A DNA stretch of 5,754 nt from contig JAFGFV010000102.1 in the NCBI GenBank assembly GCA_016930895.1, positions 1-5,754 on the forward strand. Reading direction: 5' to 3'. Under the pieces are notes generated by a model. That model did no database searches and was not told where the DNA came from. It saw only the letters and a program-made list of their open reading frames with translations. The first letter of the stretch is position 1; every line of letters begins with the position of its first letter. The DNA is from Spirochaetales bacterium (lineage in GTDB: Bacteria > Spirochaetota > Spirochaetia > SZUA-6 > DRHE01). The position numbers were made by a program, and so were the translations under genes. Shown piece by piece: positions 1 through 5,754 of the stretch.

Positions 1-704
1 ACGAAGATCAGCCCGGCGAGCGCCGAGAGAAACCCCGAGATCACGTACACGATCACCCGGTACCGCCGTACCGGGACCCCTGAGAAGATGGCCGCCTCTT
101 CGCTGCCGCCGATGGCGAAGAGATTCCGCCCGAAGCGGGTCGAGGAGGTGACCACCATGAACACGACCAGGGTCACGAGCAGGATGATGAACGGCACGTA
201 CCCGCGCCCGATGGCCAGGTAACTGCTGGGGATGGGGACGATCCAGCGCCCCTTGGTCACCACCATCGTGATCCCGCGGTAGATGTTCATGGTGCCCAGG
301 GTGATGATCAGTGCGTGGACCTTCAGCCGGGTCACTAGGTAGCCGTTGACCAGGCCCAGCAGGAGCCCGAGGGCCAGGACGTACGGGTAGACCGCCCAGA
401 TGGACCACCCCTGCACGATCCCGTTGCCCCCAATGCTGATGGCGAAGGCCATGATCGAGCCGACCGAGAGATCGATGCCGGCGGCCAGGATGGCCAGGGT
501 CTGCCCGATCGCCATCACTCCGATCACCGATATCTGCTTGGTCACGTTCTCGAAGTTCTTGAACGAAAAGAAGCCTTCGATCGTCAGCGAGAAGACGATG
601 CCCATGATGAGGATGTACACGATGATCGGAAACTCCCGCACCTGGAAGAGCTGCTGGAGCCTCGCTGCGACGCCTTTCCGTTCCGCGGCCTGCCCTGAAC
701 TCAC
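1..704 (-). CDS. RbsC-type sugar ABC transporter permease, partial (C-terminus outside window)
   Basis: Inner-membrane permease of the RbsC/BPD_transp_2 family, forming the channel of an ABC importer with the ATPase encoded just upstream. The 234 visible residues start with about 25 hydrophilic residues and continue with hydrophobic segments near residues 27-46, 57-76, 82-98, 103-122, 168-187 and from 216 on. Two family hallmarks are present: AGIDLSVGS at 75-83 and GRNLFAIGGSEEAAIFSGV at 192-210. The start is a GTG at 704 that overlaps the ATPase stop in a GTGA junction, with a GGGAGGGAG ribosome site at 711-719 inside the ATPase gene. The next Met (residue 34) lies within the first membrane segment, so GTG is preferred. 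The overlap implies translational coupling. Full-length relatives have roughly 310-350 residues, so about a third is missing. The substrate cannot be read from the permease. Confidence 0.93.
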   Translation of the reverse strand, partial: MSSGQAAERKGVAARLQQLFQVREFPIIVYILIMGIVFSLTIEGFFSFKNFENVTKQISVIGVMAIGQTLAILAAGIDLSVGSIMAFAISIGGNGIVQGWSIWAVYPYVLALGLLLGLVNGYLVTRLKVHALIITLGTMNIYRGITMVVTKGRWIVPIPSSYLAIGRGYVPFIILLVTLVVFMVVTSSTRFGRNLFAIGGSEEAAIFSGVPVRRYRVIVYVISGFLSALAGLIF

Positions 705-2188
705 TGGTCGCTCCCTCCCGTCAGCACGTGCATGACCCCCTCGGGCCTCGCCTCTTTCCGCGTGTACTCGCGCACCAGCTCTCCTTCCCGCATGCAGAGG
801 ATTCGATCGGAGATTCCCAGGACTTCCGGGAGCTCGGAGGAAATGAAGATGATCCCCTTACCCTGTTCGGTCAAGTCGTTCATGATCTGGTAGATCTCGT
901 GCTTGGCCCCCACGTCGATGCCCCGGGTAGGTTCGTCGAAGATCAGCACGTCCGATTCGGTAAGCAGCAGCTTCGAGATGACCACCTTCTGCTGATTGCC
1001 CCCCGACAGGGATTCCACCAGCGCATCCCGGGAGGTGACCTTGACCTTCAGGTTGTCGATGAAACGGTCGGCAAGCTCCGCCTCCCGCTTCCTGTCGATC
1101 AGAAGCCGCCTGGAAATCCGTTTGAGGATCGACAGGGACATGTTCTCCTTTACGCTGAGCATCAGGACCAGACCTTCGCGCTTGCGCTCCTCGGGCAGAT
1201 AGGCGACCCCGCGGGAAAGGGCCCCGGCGGGATGCCCGACGAACCCCAACGGGCGGTCTTCGAGGTAGATCTCTCCGCTGTCCGGAACGGTGATCCCGAA
1301 GATCGCCTTGGCCAGCTCAGTCCTGCCGGCCCCGATCAACCCGGCGAATCCGATGATCTCCCCTCGACGCAGATCGAAGCTGACCGAAGAGAACTCTCCC
1401 TTGCGGGTCAGGTTGCGCACCGAAAGCAGCACCTCCCCCGGGGAGGCCGTCCTCGGGGGGAACATCGTATCCATGGACCGCCCGACCATCATGCTGATGA
1501 CTTCGGCGGGGCGTGTGGCCGTTTTCTCCACGGTGGCGATGTGCTGCCCGTCGCGGAACACGGTGATATAGTCGCAGATCTCGAAGATCTCCTCGATCTT
1601 GTGAGACACGTACAGGATCGTGATGCCCCGCTGCTTGAGCTTGCCAATCAAGCCAAAAAGCTGCCGCACCTCGTGCTCGGTGAGGGAAGAGGTCGGCTCG
1701 TCCATGATGATGGTCCGGGCGTTCAGCATCATGGCCTTGCAGATCTCGACGATCTGCTGGTTCGCCACCGACAGGCTGCCGACCTTGGCCCTGGGATCGA
1801 TGGGCGCCTCGAGGGAGTCCAGCGCCTCCCGGCTCTTGCGGTGCATCTCGCCCCAGTCGATGAAGCCGGCGGCCTTGACCGGCTCGCGCCCCAGGGAGAT
1901 GTTTTCGGCCACCGACAGCTCCGGCACGATGGTCAGCTCCTGGAAGATCGTGGCGATGCCCTTGCCCTGAGCGTCGTGCACCGAGGCGATCACCGCGGGC
2001 TGGCCGTCGATGAGCACCGAACCCATGTCCGGCTGATAGATGCCCGAAAGGATCTTGATCAGGGTGCTCTTCCCGGCCCCGTTCTCTCCCACCAGCCCGT
2101 GGACGCTTCCCGACTGGATCGTGAAGGCCACGTCATCCAGTGCCGTGACTCCCGGGAAGGACTTGGTAAGGTGGTCGATTGTGATCAT
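701..2188 (-). CDS. Sugar ABC transporter ATPase with two nucleotide-binding domains (RbsA/MglA-like)
   Basis: Cytoplasmic ATPase of 495 residues, the usual length for the RbsA/MglA/XylG group. It holds two fused ABC domains that power import. Domain 1: Walker A GENGAGKST at 34-42, signature LSVANQQ at 139-145, Walker B IIMDEPTSSL at 160-169 and H-loop His196 in YVSHK. Domain 2: Walker A has Arg for the catalytic Lys (GLIGAGRTE, 283-291), signature LSGGNQQKV at 394-402, Walker B LIFDEPTRG at 415-423, and Ser replaces the H-loop His (FISSELPE, 448-455). This asymmetry is normal for the family and leaves domain 1 as the main hydrolysis site. I start at ATG 2188 because MITIDHLTKSFPGV aligns with family N-termini and a GGAG lies 8 bases upstream. 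An in-frame ATG at 2251 would add 21 atypical residues, lacks a ribosome site and sits 2 bases past a terminator U-tract. Confidence 0.95.
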   Translation of the reverse strand: MITIDHLTKSFPGVTALDDVAFTIQSGSVHGLVGENGAGKSTLIKILSGIYQPDMGSVLIDGQPAVIASVHDAQGKGIATIFQELTIVPELSVAENISLGREPVKAAGFIDWGEMHRKSREALDSLEAPIDPRAKVGSLSVANQQIVEICKAMMLNARTIIMDEPTSSLTEHEVRQLFGLIGKLKQRGITILYVSHKIEEIFEICDYITVFRDGQHIATVEKTATRPAEVISMMVGRSMDTMFPPRTASPGEVLLSVRNLTRKGEFSSVSFDLRRGEIIGFAGLIGAGRTELAKAIFGITVPDSGEIYLEDRPLGFVGHPAGALSRGVAYLPEERKREGLVLMLSVKENMSLSILKRISRRLLIDRKREAELADRFIDNLKVKVTSRDALVESLSGGNQQKVVISKLLLTESDVLIFDEPTRGIDVGAKHEIYQIMNDLTEQGKGIIFISSELPEVLGISDRILCMREGELVREYTRKEARPEGVMHVLTGGSDQ

Positions 2189-2196
2189 GGCGCGAG

Positions 2197-2200
2197 CTCC
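2197..2200 (-). promoter_or_regulatory. Ribosome binding site deciding the ATPase start
   Basis: GGAG on the minus strand, 8 bases before ATG 2188. It supports the shorter 495-residue ATPase over the in-frame upstream ATG at 2251, which has no purine-rich site before it. Confidence 0.65.
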
Positions 2201-2253
2201 GTTCCCCGGACGCGCAACCGCGGTGCACTCCTTCAGCGCCGTCCGTGGCATCG

Positions 2254-2284
2254 AAAAAGGGCCGGGACTCGATCGCCCCGGCCC
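2254..2284 (-). terminator. Intrinsic terminator or attenuator between binding protein and ATPase genes
   Basis: Reading the minus strand, a perfect 8-bp stem (GGGCCGGG at 2284-2277 with CCCGGCCC at 2266-2259) encloses a 10-base loop and is followed at once by five U residues (2258-2254). It begins 22 bases after the binding protein stop codon. This is a standard rho-independent structure. The ATPase and permease genes follow in the same direction with no obvious new promoter, so partial read-through is likely. That would yield more binding protein than membrane components, as is common in periplasmic-binding-protein operons. The stem could also protect the 3' end of the binding protein mRNA. 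Confidence 0.85.
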
Positions 2285-2306
2285 CTTCTGGTTTCGGTCA
2301 GAATTC

Positions 2307-3311
2307 TTAGAACTTCAGTTCGTCCACGTTCTCCGGCGTGAGGAAGAGGTCCTCCACGTAGGACACTTTCTCGGCAGGAACCGTCAGCGGCTTGCCGATC
2401 CAGGCGGGGAACTCGTCGCCTTCCTTGGGCAGGGTCCCATCGGTGATGTAGTTGTAGGCGATATAGATCCCCAGGCCAGTCATGGCGGCCGGATCGAGGG
2501 TCAGCAGCGCGTTGGCCCAACCCTTCTTGACGTACTCGGCGTTCATCTGGGGCATGGCCGTGGATCCGACCGAGACCTTGCCCTCCTTGCCGGCATTGAT
2601 CAAGGCCTGGACCGCGGCAGGCGCCGTGGTAGTGACGGTGCTGCAGAAGCCGGCCAGGTCCGGGTGGGCCTGGAGGATCGACTCGCACTGGGTCAGGGCC
2701 TTCTGGAAGTCGTTGTCATTGGCGTAGCGCCCAATGATCTCGATGTCCGGATAGCTGTTGAAGACCCTCTCCATGTTGTCCTGGCGCAGCTTCAGGTACG
2801 GGGAGCCCAAGGTCCCGGTAATGACGGCCACCTTGCCCTCGTAGCCGATTTCCTCCGACACCTTCTCGGCGATGCGCTCGCCGCTGGTGGCGGGCTCGAA
2901 CCCGGAGGCCAGCCACACGGTTTCGGTGCCGGGGGCTCCGATGTCGAACCCGAACACCGGGACCCCCTTGGCATTGGAGTCGACGATGGGCTGCTTCATG
3001 ACCTCGGAATCGACCGCCGCCAGCAGGATGGCGTCGACTCCCTTGTTAACCTGGTCGTTGAACACGTCCAGCTGCTTGGCCGCGTCTTCCTTTTCCGGGG
3101 CCGTGAAGACGATGTTGATGCCCAGTTCCTCACCGGCCCTCTTGGCTCCCTCTTCGCACCGGACCCACCAGGGGTGCCCCAGCGCCAGGGGAATGACGGC
3201 GATGGTGATCTCCTCCTCCGCCGCGCTTCCCGCGCCTTCCTTGGCTCCCGTGGCAAAACCCAGCCCAGCCACGAGGAGCAGCGCGACCACGACCAGAAGT
3301 AGCTTCTTCAT
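2307..3311 (-). CDS. Periplasmic sugar-type substrate-binding protein (Peripla_BP_4 family)
   Basis: Exported solute receptor of 334 residues for the ABC importer encoded downstream. Residues 1-20 are a signal peptide: MKK, then a Leu/Val-rich core. Cleavage probably falls between residues 20 and 23 (after FA or TGA). There is no lipobox Cys, so it is predicted as soluble rather than a lipoprotein. The mature protein shows the two-lobe RbsB/LsrB-like pattern: strand 1 ITIAVIPLALGHPWW at 35-49, VNKGVDAILLAAVD at 88-101, VPVFGFDIG at 117-125, a Gly/Ser-rich turn TGTLGSPY at 165-172, and an LRQDNMERVF helix at 175-184. The late LTLDPAAMTGLGIYIAYNYI (271-290) resembles LsrB/RhaS-like members more than RbsB. 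The places that are often ND and FDG in ribose/galactose binders read STVTTTAP (224-231) and VGSTAMPQ (248-255), so the ligand is probably not ribose; it is otherwise unknown. ATG 3311 has AAGGAGG 9 bases upstream. Confidence 0.93.
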   Translation of the reverse strand: MKKLLLVVVALLLVAGLGFATGAKEGAGSAAEEEITIAVIPLALGHPWWVRCEEGAKRAGEELGINIVFTAPEKEDAAKQLDVFNDQVNKGVDAILLAAVDSEVMKQPIVDSNAKGVPVFGFDIGAPGTETVWLASGFEPATSGERIAEKVSEEIGYEGKVAVITGTLGSPYLKLRQDNMERVFNSYPDIEIIGRYANDNDFQKALTQCESILQAHPDLAGFCSTVTTTAPAAVQALINAGKEGKVSVGSTAMPQMNAEYVKKGWANALLTLDPAAMTGLGIYIAYNYITDGTLPKEGDEFPAWIGKPLTVPAEKVSYVEDLFLTPENVDELKF

Positions 3312-3320
3312 GGTCCTTGC

Positions 3321-3327
3321 CCTCCTT
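3321..3327 (-). promoter_or_regulatory. Strong ribosome binding site of the binding protein gene
   Basis: AAGGAGG on the minus strand, 9 bases before ATG 3311. It is the closest match to the anti-Shine-Dalgarno consensus in the window, fitting high expression of a binding protein. Confidence 0.8.
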
Positions 3328-3339
3328 GTACCGAAATCT

Positions 3340-3397
3340 ACGGAGACCAGCTCCGTGCGTTACCTCCGCCCCGGGCCTCGACGAGGCGCCGGCCGGC
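3340..3397 (-). repeat. Cluster of palindromes in the binding protein leader
   Basis: Three inverted repeats lie in the stretch between the candidate promoter and the binding protein ribosome site. ACGGAG-ACCAG-CTCCGT (3340-3356) has 6-bp arms and a 5-base loop. GCCTCG-A-CGAGGC (3375-3387) is a perfect odd palindrome. GCCGGCCGGC (3388-3397) is a perfect even palindrome directly next to it. They could be operator half-sites or leader hairpins. Short GC palindromes are expected by chance in GC-rich DNA, so the function is unproven. Confidence 0.4.
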
Positions 3398-3424
3398 GGC
3401 AGGCGAGTAGCTTCCGCTCCGGTT

Positions 3425-3453
3425 ATTTAAGCACATTCCCGCATTCGTTGCAC
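3425..3453 (-). promoter_or_regulatory. Candidate sigma70 promoter of the ABC transporter genes
   Basis: On the minus strand, -10 TTAAAT (3430-3425; 4 of 6 matches) is preceded by TG one base upstream, an extended -10. A weak -35 GTGCAA (3453-3448; 3 of 6) lies 17 bases away. The site falls in an AT-richer island within GC-rich DNA. Transcription would start near 3418 and give a leader of about 105 bases containing the palindrome cluster. Confidence 0.42.
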
Positions 3454-3477
3454 TACATTTTGAACGGGAAGTTCTGG

Positions 3478-3522
3478 AAAAAACTACGGTGCCCGGTCCC
3501 CTTCCCGCCGACTCCGCCGGGC
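3478..3522 (-). terminator. Possible weak terminator after the RidA-like gene
   Basis: On the minus strand GCCCGG (3522-3517) can pair with CCGGGC (3496-3491) across a 20-base loop, and six U residues follow at 3483-3478 after a 7-base gap. The gap and long loop make it a poor intrinsic terminator, though its place 25 bases after the RidA-like stop codon is right. If real, it separates the two-gene enzyme unit from the transporter unit. Confidence 0.35.
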
Positions 3523-3546
3523 CGCAGGGCGCTCCCCCAGGGGGCG

Positions 3547-4008
3547 TCAGGCGAGCCGTCCGATCAGCTCGATCTCCACGCTTGCGTCCAGCGGCAGGCT
3601 GGCCATTCCGACCGCGGAGCGGGCGTGATGGCCGGCCTCACCGAGCACGTCCAGCAAGAGCTGGCTGGCCCCGTTGACCACCAGGTGCGGATCCGCGAAC
3701 CCCGGATCGGCGTTCACGAAACCGGTCACCTTGACCAGCTTCTCGATCCGCTCAAGGGGGCCGACGTCACGGATGAACACCCGCAACAGGTTGGCCGCGC
3801 ACAGCTCCGCCGCCTTCTGAGCGTCCTCCAGCGACACCGCCGAAGGGACCTTTCCCTGGTACTCGAGCTTTCCGTTCGCCACCGGGACCGCCCCGGAAAG
3901 GTAGAAGGTCCTGCCGTCCAGCACCGCCGGGGTGTACAGCCCCCCCGCCTTGGGGGCGTCCTCCAGGGAATACCCCTTCTCCGACAGCTTCGTCTCGCGT
4001 TCGTTCAT
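3547..4008 (-). CDS. RidA/YjgF-family protein (probable enamine/imine deaminase)
   Basis: Protein of 153 residues, longer than E. coli RidA (128). It matches the RidA-like subgroup of about 150 residues with an N-terminal extension (LSEKGYSLEDAPKAGGLYTPAV, residues 8-29). RidA proteins are small cytoplasmic trimers; the archetype hydrolyses 2-aminoacrylate and related imines released by PLP enzymes. By eye alignment to E. coli RidA, Arg130 in HHARSAVG matches catalytic Arg105, Glu145 matches Glu120 and Tyr25 matches Tyr17, so deaminase activity is plausible though not certain for this subgroup. ATG 4008 is chosen because it overlaps the stop of the upstream PLP enzyme gene in an ATGA junction and has AAAGGA 6 bases before it. 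An earlier in-frame ATG at 4077 would add 23 residues lying inside the upstream gene, with no family resemblance. The overlap implies co-translation with the PLP enzyme. Confidence 0.93.
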   Translation of the reverse strand: MNERETKLSEKGYSLEDAPKAGGLYTPAVLDGRTFYLSGAVPVANGKLEYQGKVPSAVSLEDAQKAAELCAANLLRVFIRDVGPLERIEKLVKVTGFVNADPGFADPHLVVNGASQLLLDVLGEAGHHARSAVGMASLPLDASVEIELIGRLA

Positions 4009-5144
4009 GCTTCGTCCTTTCGTTTGCCGCCTGATGGGACCTGCGCAGGCGCGTGGCCCCGAGCCGCGATCTCCCACAGACCGGCCAACCGGCCGGACCC
4101 GTCGACGACGTGCGCCCAGGCGTAGAGATTCACCGTGGTGCAGACGTGTTTGGGAATGATCAGCACCTCCCGCCCGATCTCGGCCCCGGCGCCCGGCTCC
4201 AGCTCGAGCACCCAGTGCTCCTCGTTGATCATCACCGAGCGGGCCACCGGCAGACCCAGGACCCGGCCGCAGCCACCCGGTTGGTCCGTGGACACCGCTT
4301 TGATCCCTGCGTTGACCGTGACCCTCCCCGCAGCCGGAAGGCTCACCACCCGGGCCAGCACGACTGCCGCCGGCTCGAAGGGCAGGTCGGGAAAGGCGCT
4401 TGCGTAGCCCTCGTCGTGGAGCACGAACGTCCCCGGGGACAGCTCCACCTCCGGCCGCTCGGCGTAGAAGGGGAAGGCCGGAGTCCCGCCAAGCACCACC
4501 CCGGGCACGTCCTGCCCTCCGCGTTCCAGGGCGCCTTTGGTCTGCATGACCTCCGCGTAGATGCGGTCGGCGATCCGGCGGCGCTCCTGCGGGTCGCTCT
4601 CATGCACGTGGCCGTCGTACGCGTGGATCCCGGCGACGCGCAGCCCCGGCAGCTCCGCCGCCTGAACGTACAGGCGCTGGAACTCCCGGCCGCAGACGCC
4701 CGTGCGGCCCATGCCCACGTCCAGGTCCACGTAGGCGTCCACCCTCGACCCCCGAGCCTCCGCCGCCCGGCTCAACCACCCGGCGGGCTCGGGGTGGTCG
4801 ATCAGCGCCGAAAAACGCGTGGCCGGATATCGCCCGCCGAGCTCCACGAGCTCCAGGGCCTCGGGTTTCATCAGCGGATAGGCGAGCAGAACATCCTCAG
4901 CGCCGCAGTCGGCCAGCATCCGCGCCTCGGGAAGCACCGCGCACTTGAACTTGCGGATGCCCCGGCGCATCTGCTCGCGCACGATCTCCGGACACTTGTG
5001 AGTCTTGACGTGCGGTCGGAGCCGCTCCGGGCTCCCGGCCAGCTCGATCGCCCGGTCGATGTTGGCCCGAATCCTCTCGCGGTAGAACAGCAGCGCGGGA
5101 GTGGAGATGTCGGCGGCGTTTCGAAGTTCGTAGGAACTGGGCAC
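4005..5144 (-). CDS. Fold-type III PLP enzyme, D-serine dehydratase / D-threonine aldolase-like
   Basis: Protein of 379 residues in the alanine racemase-like TIM-barrel family that includes metal-dependent D-serine dehydratase (DSD) and D-threonine/D-3-hydroxyaspartate aldolases. The N-terminus has the DISTPALL entry motif (12-19) and the PLP-lysine motif RPHVKTHK (43-50), with Lys47 the expected Schiff-base residue. YVDLDVGMGRTG (138-149), GIHAYDGHVH (172-181) and GGTPAFP (219-225) are further barrel motifs. The C-terminal beta domain has PKHVCTTVNLY (331-341), where His333 and Cys335 are the expected metal ligands. From memory of solved structures, His-x-Cys fits eukaryotic DSD and His-x-Asp fits D-threonine aldolase, so dehydratase chemistry is favoured but unproven. 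The start is GTG 5144, with GAGG 6 bases upstream and an exact TATAAT at 5167-5162. The stop overlaps the RidA-like start (ATGA). The last 15 or so residues are a basic, low-complexity tail. Confidence 0.9.
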   Translation of the reverse strand: MPSSYELRNAADISTPALLFYRERIRANIDRAIELAGSPERLRPHVKTHKCPEIVREQMRRGIRKFKCAVLPEARMLADCGAEDVLLAYPLMKPEALELVELGGRYPATRFSALIDHPEPAGWLSRAAEARGSRVDAYVDLDVGMGRTGVCGREFQRLYVQAAELPGLRVAGIHAYDGHVHESDPQERRRIADRIYAEVMQTKGALERGGQDVPGVVLGGTPAFPFYAERPEVELSPGTFVLHDEGYASAFPDLPFEPAAVVLARVVSLPAAGRVTVNAGIKAVSTDQPGGCGRVLGLPVARSVMINEEHWVLELEPGAGAEIGREVLIIPKHVCTTVNLYAWAHVVDGSGRLAGLWEIAARGHAPAQVPSGGKRKDEA

Positions 5145-5161
5145 TCTGTACCTCGCCGGTG

Positions 5162-5190
5162 ATTATAGAGAAGACGGCCGCGACAGACAA
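5162..5190 (-). promoter_or_regulatory. Sigma70 promoter of the PLP enzyme/RidA-like genes
   Basis: On the minus strand, -35 TTGTCT (5190-5185; 4 of 6) and a perfect -10 TATAAT (5167-5162) are separated by the ideal 17 bases. Transcription would start near 5155, leaving a leader of about 11 bases that holds little more than the GAGG ribosome site (5154-5151). Confidence 0.72.
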
Positions 5191-5222
5191 TAGCGAAGGG
5201 CTCACAGTCCTACACCCCCTTC

Positions 5223-5251
5223 TTGCGCTCGTTCCCGCCGGCGGATACACT
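5223..5251 (+). promoter_or_regulatory. Candidate sigma70 promoter of the lactonase-like gene
   Basis: TTGCGC (5223-5228; 3 of 6) and TACACT (5246-5251; 4 of 6) are 17 bases apart. Transcription would start near 5258, about 27 bases before the start codon. The spacer contains the perfect palindrome CCGCCGGCGG (5235-5244), and the -10 overlaps the inverted repeat ACAC-TGG-GTGT (5247-5257). Either could bind a regulator, but both are short. Confidence 0.4.
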
Positions 5252-5272
5252 GGGTGTCGCGAAAGGCTGCAC

Positions 5273-5280
5273 AGGAGAGG
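5273..5280 (+). promoter_or_regulatory. Ribosome binding site of the lactonase-like gene
   Basis: AGGAGAGG, with AGGAG ending 7 bases before ATG 5285. It fixes the start of the divergent gene. Confidence 0.75.
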
Positions 5281-5284
5281 ATCT

Positions 5285-5754
5285 ATGGACACGTACCGGA
5301 GCACCGACTTTACTCCCCCCGGGGGATTCACCTCCGGGATCGAGGGTCCGGCCTGTGACCCTCTCGGCAATCTCTACGCCGTCAACTTCGCCCGGCAGCA
5401 CACCATCGGAATGGTAACCCCCGCAGGCGAGGCCTCGGTTTTCGTGGAGCTTCCCGGCGGGAGCTGCGGAAACGGAATCCGCTTCAACAGCAACGGCCGG
5501 ATGTTCATCGCCGACTACACCAACCACAACGTGCTGCAGGTGGACATGCAGACCCGCGACATCAGCGTGCTGGCCCACGAGCCCCGGATGAACCAACCCA
5601 ACGACCTAGCCGTGGGACCCAACGACATCCTCTATGCAAGCGACCCCAACTGGAAGGAGAACTGGGGACAGATCTGGCGGATCGATCCGGACGGCACGAC
5701 CACCCTGCTGGAAACGCAGATGGGGACCACCAACGGCATCGAGGTCAGCCCCGA
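5285..5754 (+). CDS. SMP-30/gluconolactonase-like protein, partial (C-terminus outside window)
   Basis: The first 156 residues of a six-bladed beta-propeller in the SMP-30/gluconolactonase/LRE family, open to the right window end. Members are usually cytoplasmic or periplasmic metal-dependent lactonases for sugar lactones; full length is near 280-310 residues, so about half is visible. Recognisable blocks: SGIEGPACDPLGNLYAVNF (17-35), CGNGIRFNSNGRMFIADYTN (61-80), MNQPNDLAVGPNDILYASDP (102-121) and MGTTNGIEVSP (146-156). Expected metal ligands Glu20 and Asn150, and the substrate-side Asn106, sit almost where human SMP-30 has Glu18, Asn154 and Asn103; the last ligand (Asp204 there) would lie outside the window. 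There is no signal peptide, so it is probably cytoplasmic. It is divergent from the PLP enzyme gene, 140 bases apart, suggesting shared control. Some family members act on non-sugar substrates, so lactonase activity is likely but unproven. Confidence 0.9.
   Translation, partial: MDTYRSTDFTPPGGFTSGIEGPACDPLGNLYAVNFARQHTIGMVTPAGEASVFVELPGGSCGNGIRFNSNGRMFIADYTNHNVLQVDMQTRDISVLAHEPRMNQPNDLAVGPNDILYASDPNWKENWGQIWRIDPDGTTTLLETQMGTTNGIEVSP

Noticed and set aside
728..2341. Long open frame of 537 codons on the plus strand opposite the ATPase gene
   Set aside because: It is antisense to a gene with clear ABC motifs, and its His/Asp/Gly/Arg-rich composition is typical of a shadow frame in GC-rich DNA. 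It also crosses the terminator region and has no family signature.
2040..3302. Plus-strand open frame of 420 codons opposite the ATPase start and binding protein
   Set aside because: Antisense shadow of the binding protein gene, with biased composition and no recognisable domain.
3438..3452. Possible LacI-type operator around TGCAACGAATGC near the candidate transporter promoter
   Set aside because: It has a central CG, but the half-sites are not inverted copies of each other, so there is no real palindrome.
3535..3548. Inverted repeat of C and G runs (CCCCCAGGGGG) next to the RidA-like stop codon
   Set aside because: The loop would be only about 3 bases and no U-tract follows on the minus strand, so it is not supported as a terminator by itself.
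2872..5162. Plus-strand open frames of 417 and 369 codons opposite the binding protein, RidA-like and PLP enzyme genes
   Set aside because: Both are antisense to genes with well-conserved catalytic motifs and show the low-complexity composition of shadow frames.
4897..5596. Minus-strand open frames spanning the divergent promoter region and the lactonase-like start
   Set aside because: They run through the promoters, overlap well-supported genes in other frames and show no family resemblance.

Overview
This is a GC-rich bacterial window with strongly GC-biased third codon positions. It holds six protein genes. Five lie on the minus strand and read right to left: a fold-type III PLP enzyme, a RidA-like protein, a periplasmic sugar-type binding protein, a double-domain ABC ATPase and an RbsC-type permease. 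The sixth, an SMP-30/gluconolactonase-like gene, starts at 5285 on the plus strand and is divergent from the rest. The two outer genes are cut by the window ends. I see no RNA genes, mobile elements or CRISPR arrays.

The organism cannot be named from the sequence. The exported binding protein and sigma70-like promoters fit a diderm bacterium. The lysine-initiated, Leu/Val-rich leader ending in a TGAKEG-like stretch resembles many spirochaete binding proteins, but this is only a weak hint.

Layout: 1-704 is the permease (N-terminal 234 residues). 701-2188 is the ATPase, overlapping the permease by 4 bases. 2189-2306 is a spacer holding a strong hairpin plus U-tract, probably an attenuator. 2307-3311 is the binding protein. 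3312-3546 is a spacer with a possible terminator for the upstream genes, a candidate promoter and a palindrome-rich leader. 3547-4008 is the RidA-like gene, overlapping by 4 bases the PLP enzyme gene at 4005-5144. 5145-5284 is a divergent promoter region, with an exact TATAAT on the minus strand and a weaker candidate on the plus strand. 5285-5754 is the start of the lactonase-like gene.

Working model (inference): the ABC system imports a small polar or sugar-like compound, and the lactonase-like and PLP enzymes act on it or its products. The RidA-like protein would hydrolyse reactive enamine/imine released by the PLP enzyme. The tight coupling with RidA, and a His-x-Cys metal motif in the PLP enzyme, both lean toward D-serine-dehydratase-like chemistry over D-threonine aldolase. 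The substrate is unknown: the binding protein departs from ribose-type binders at two usual ligand-contact places.
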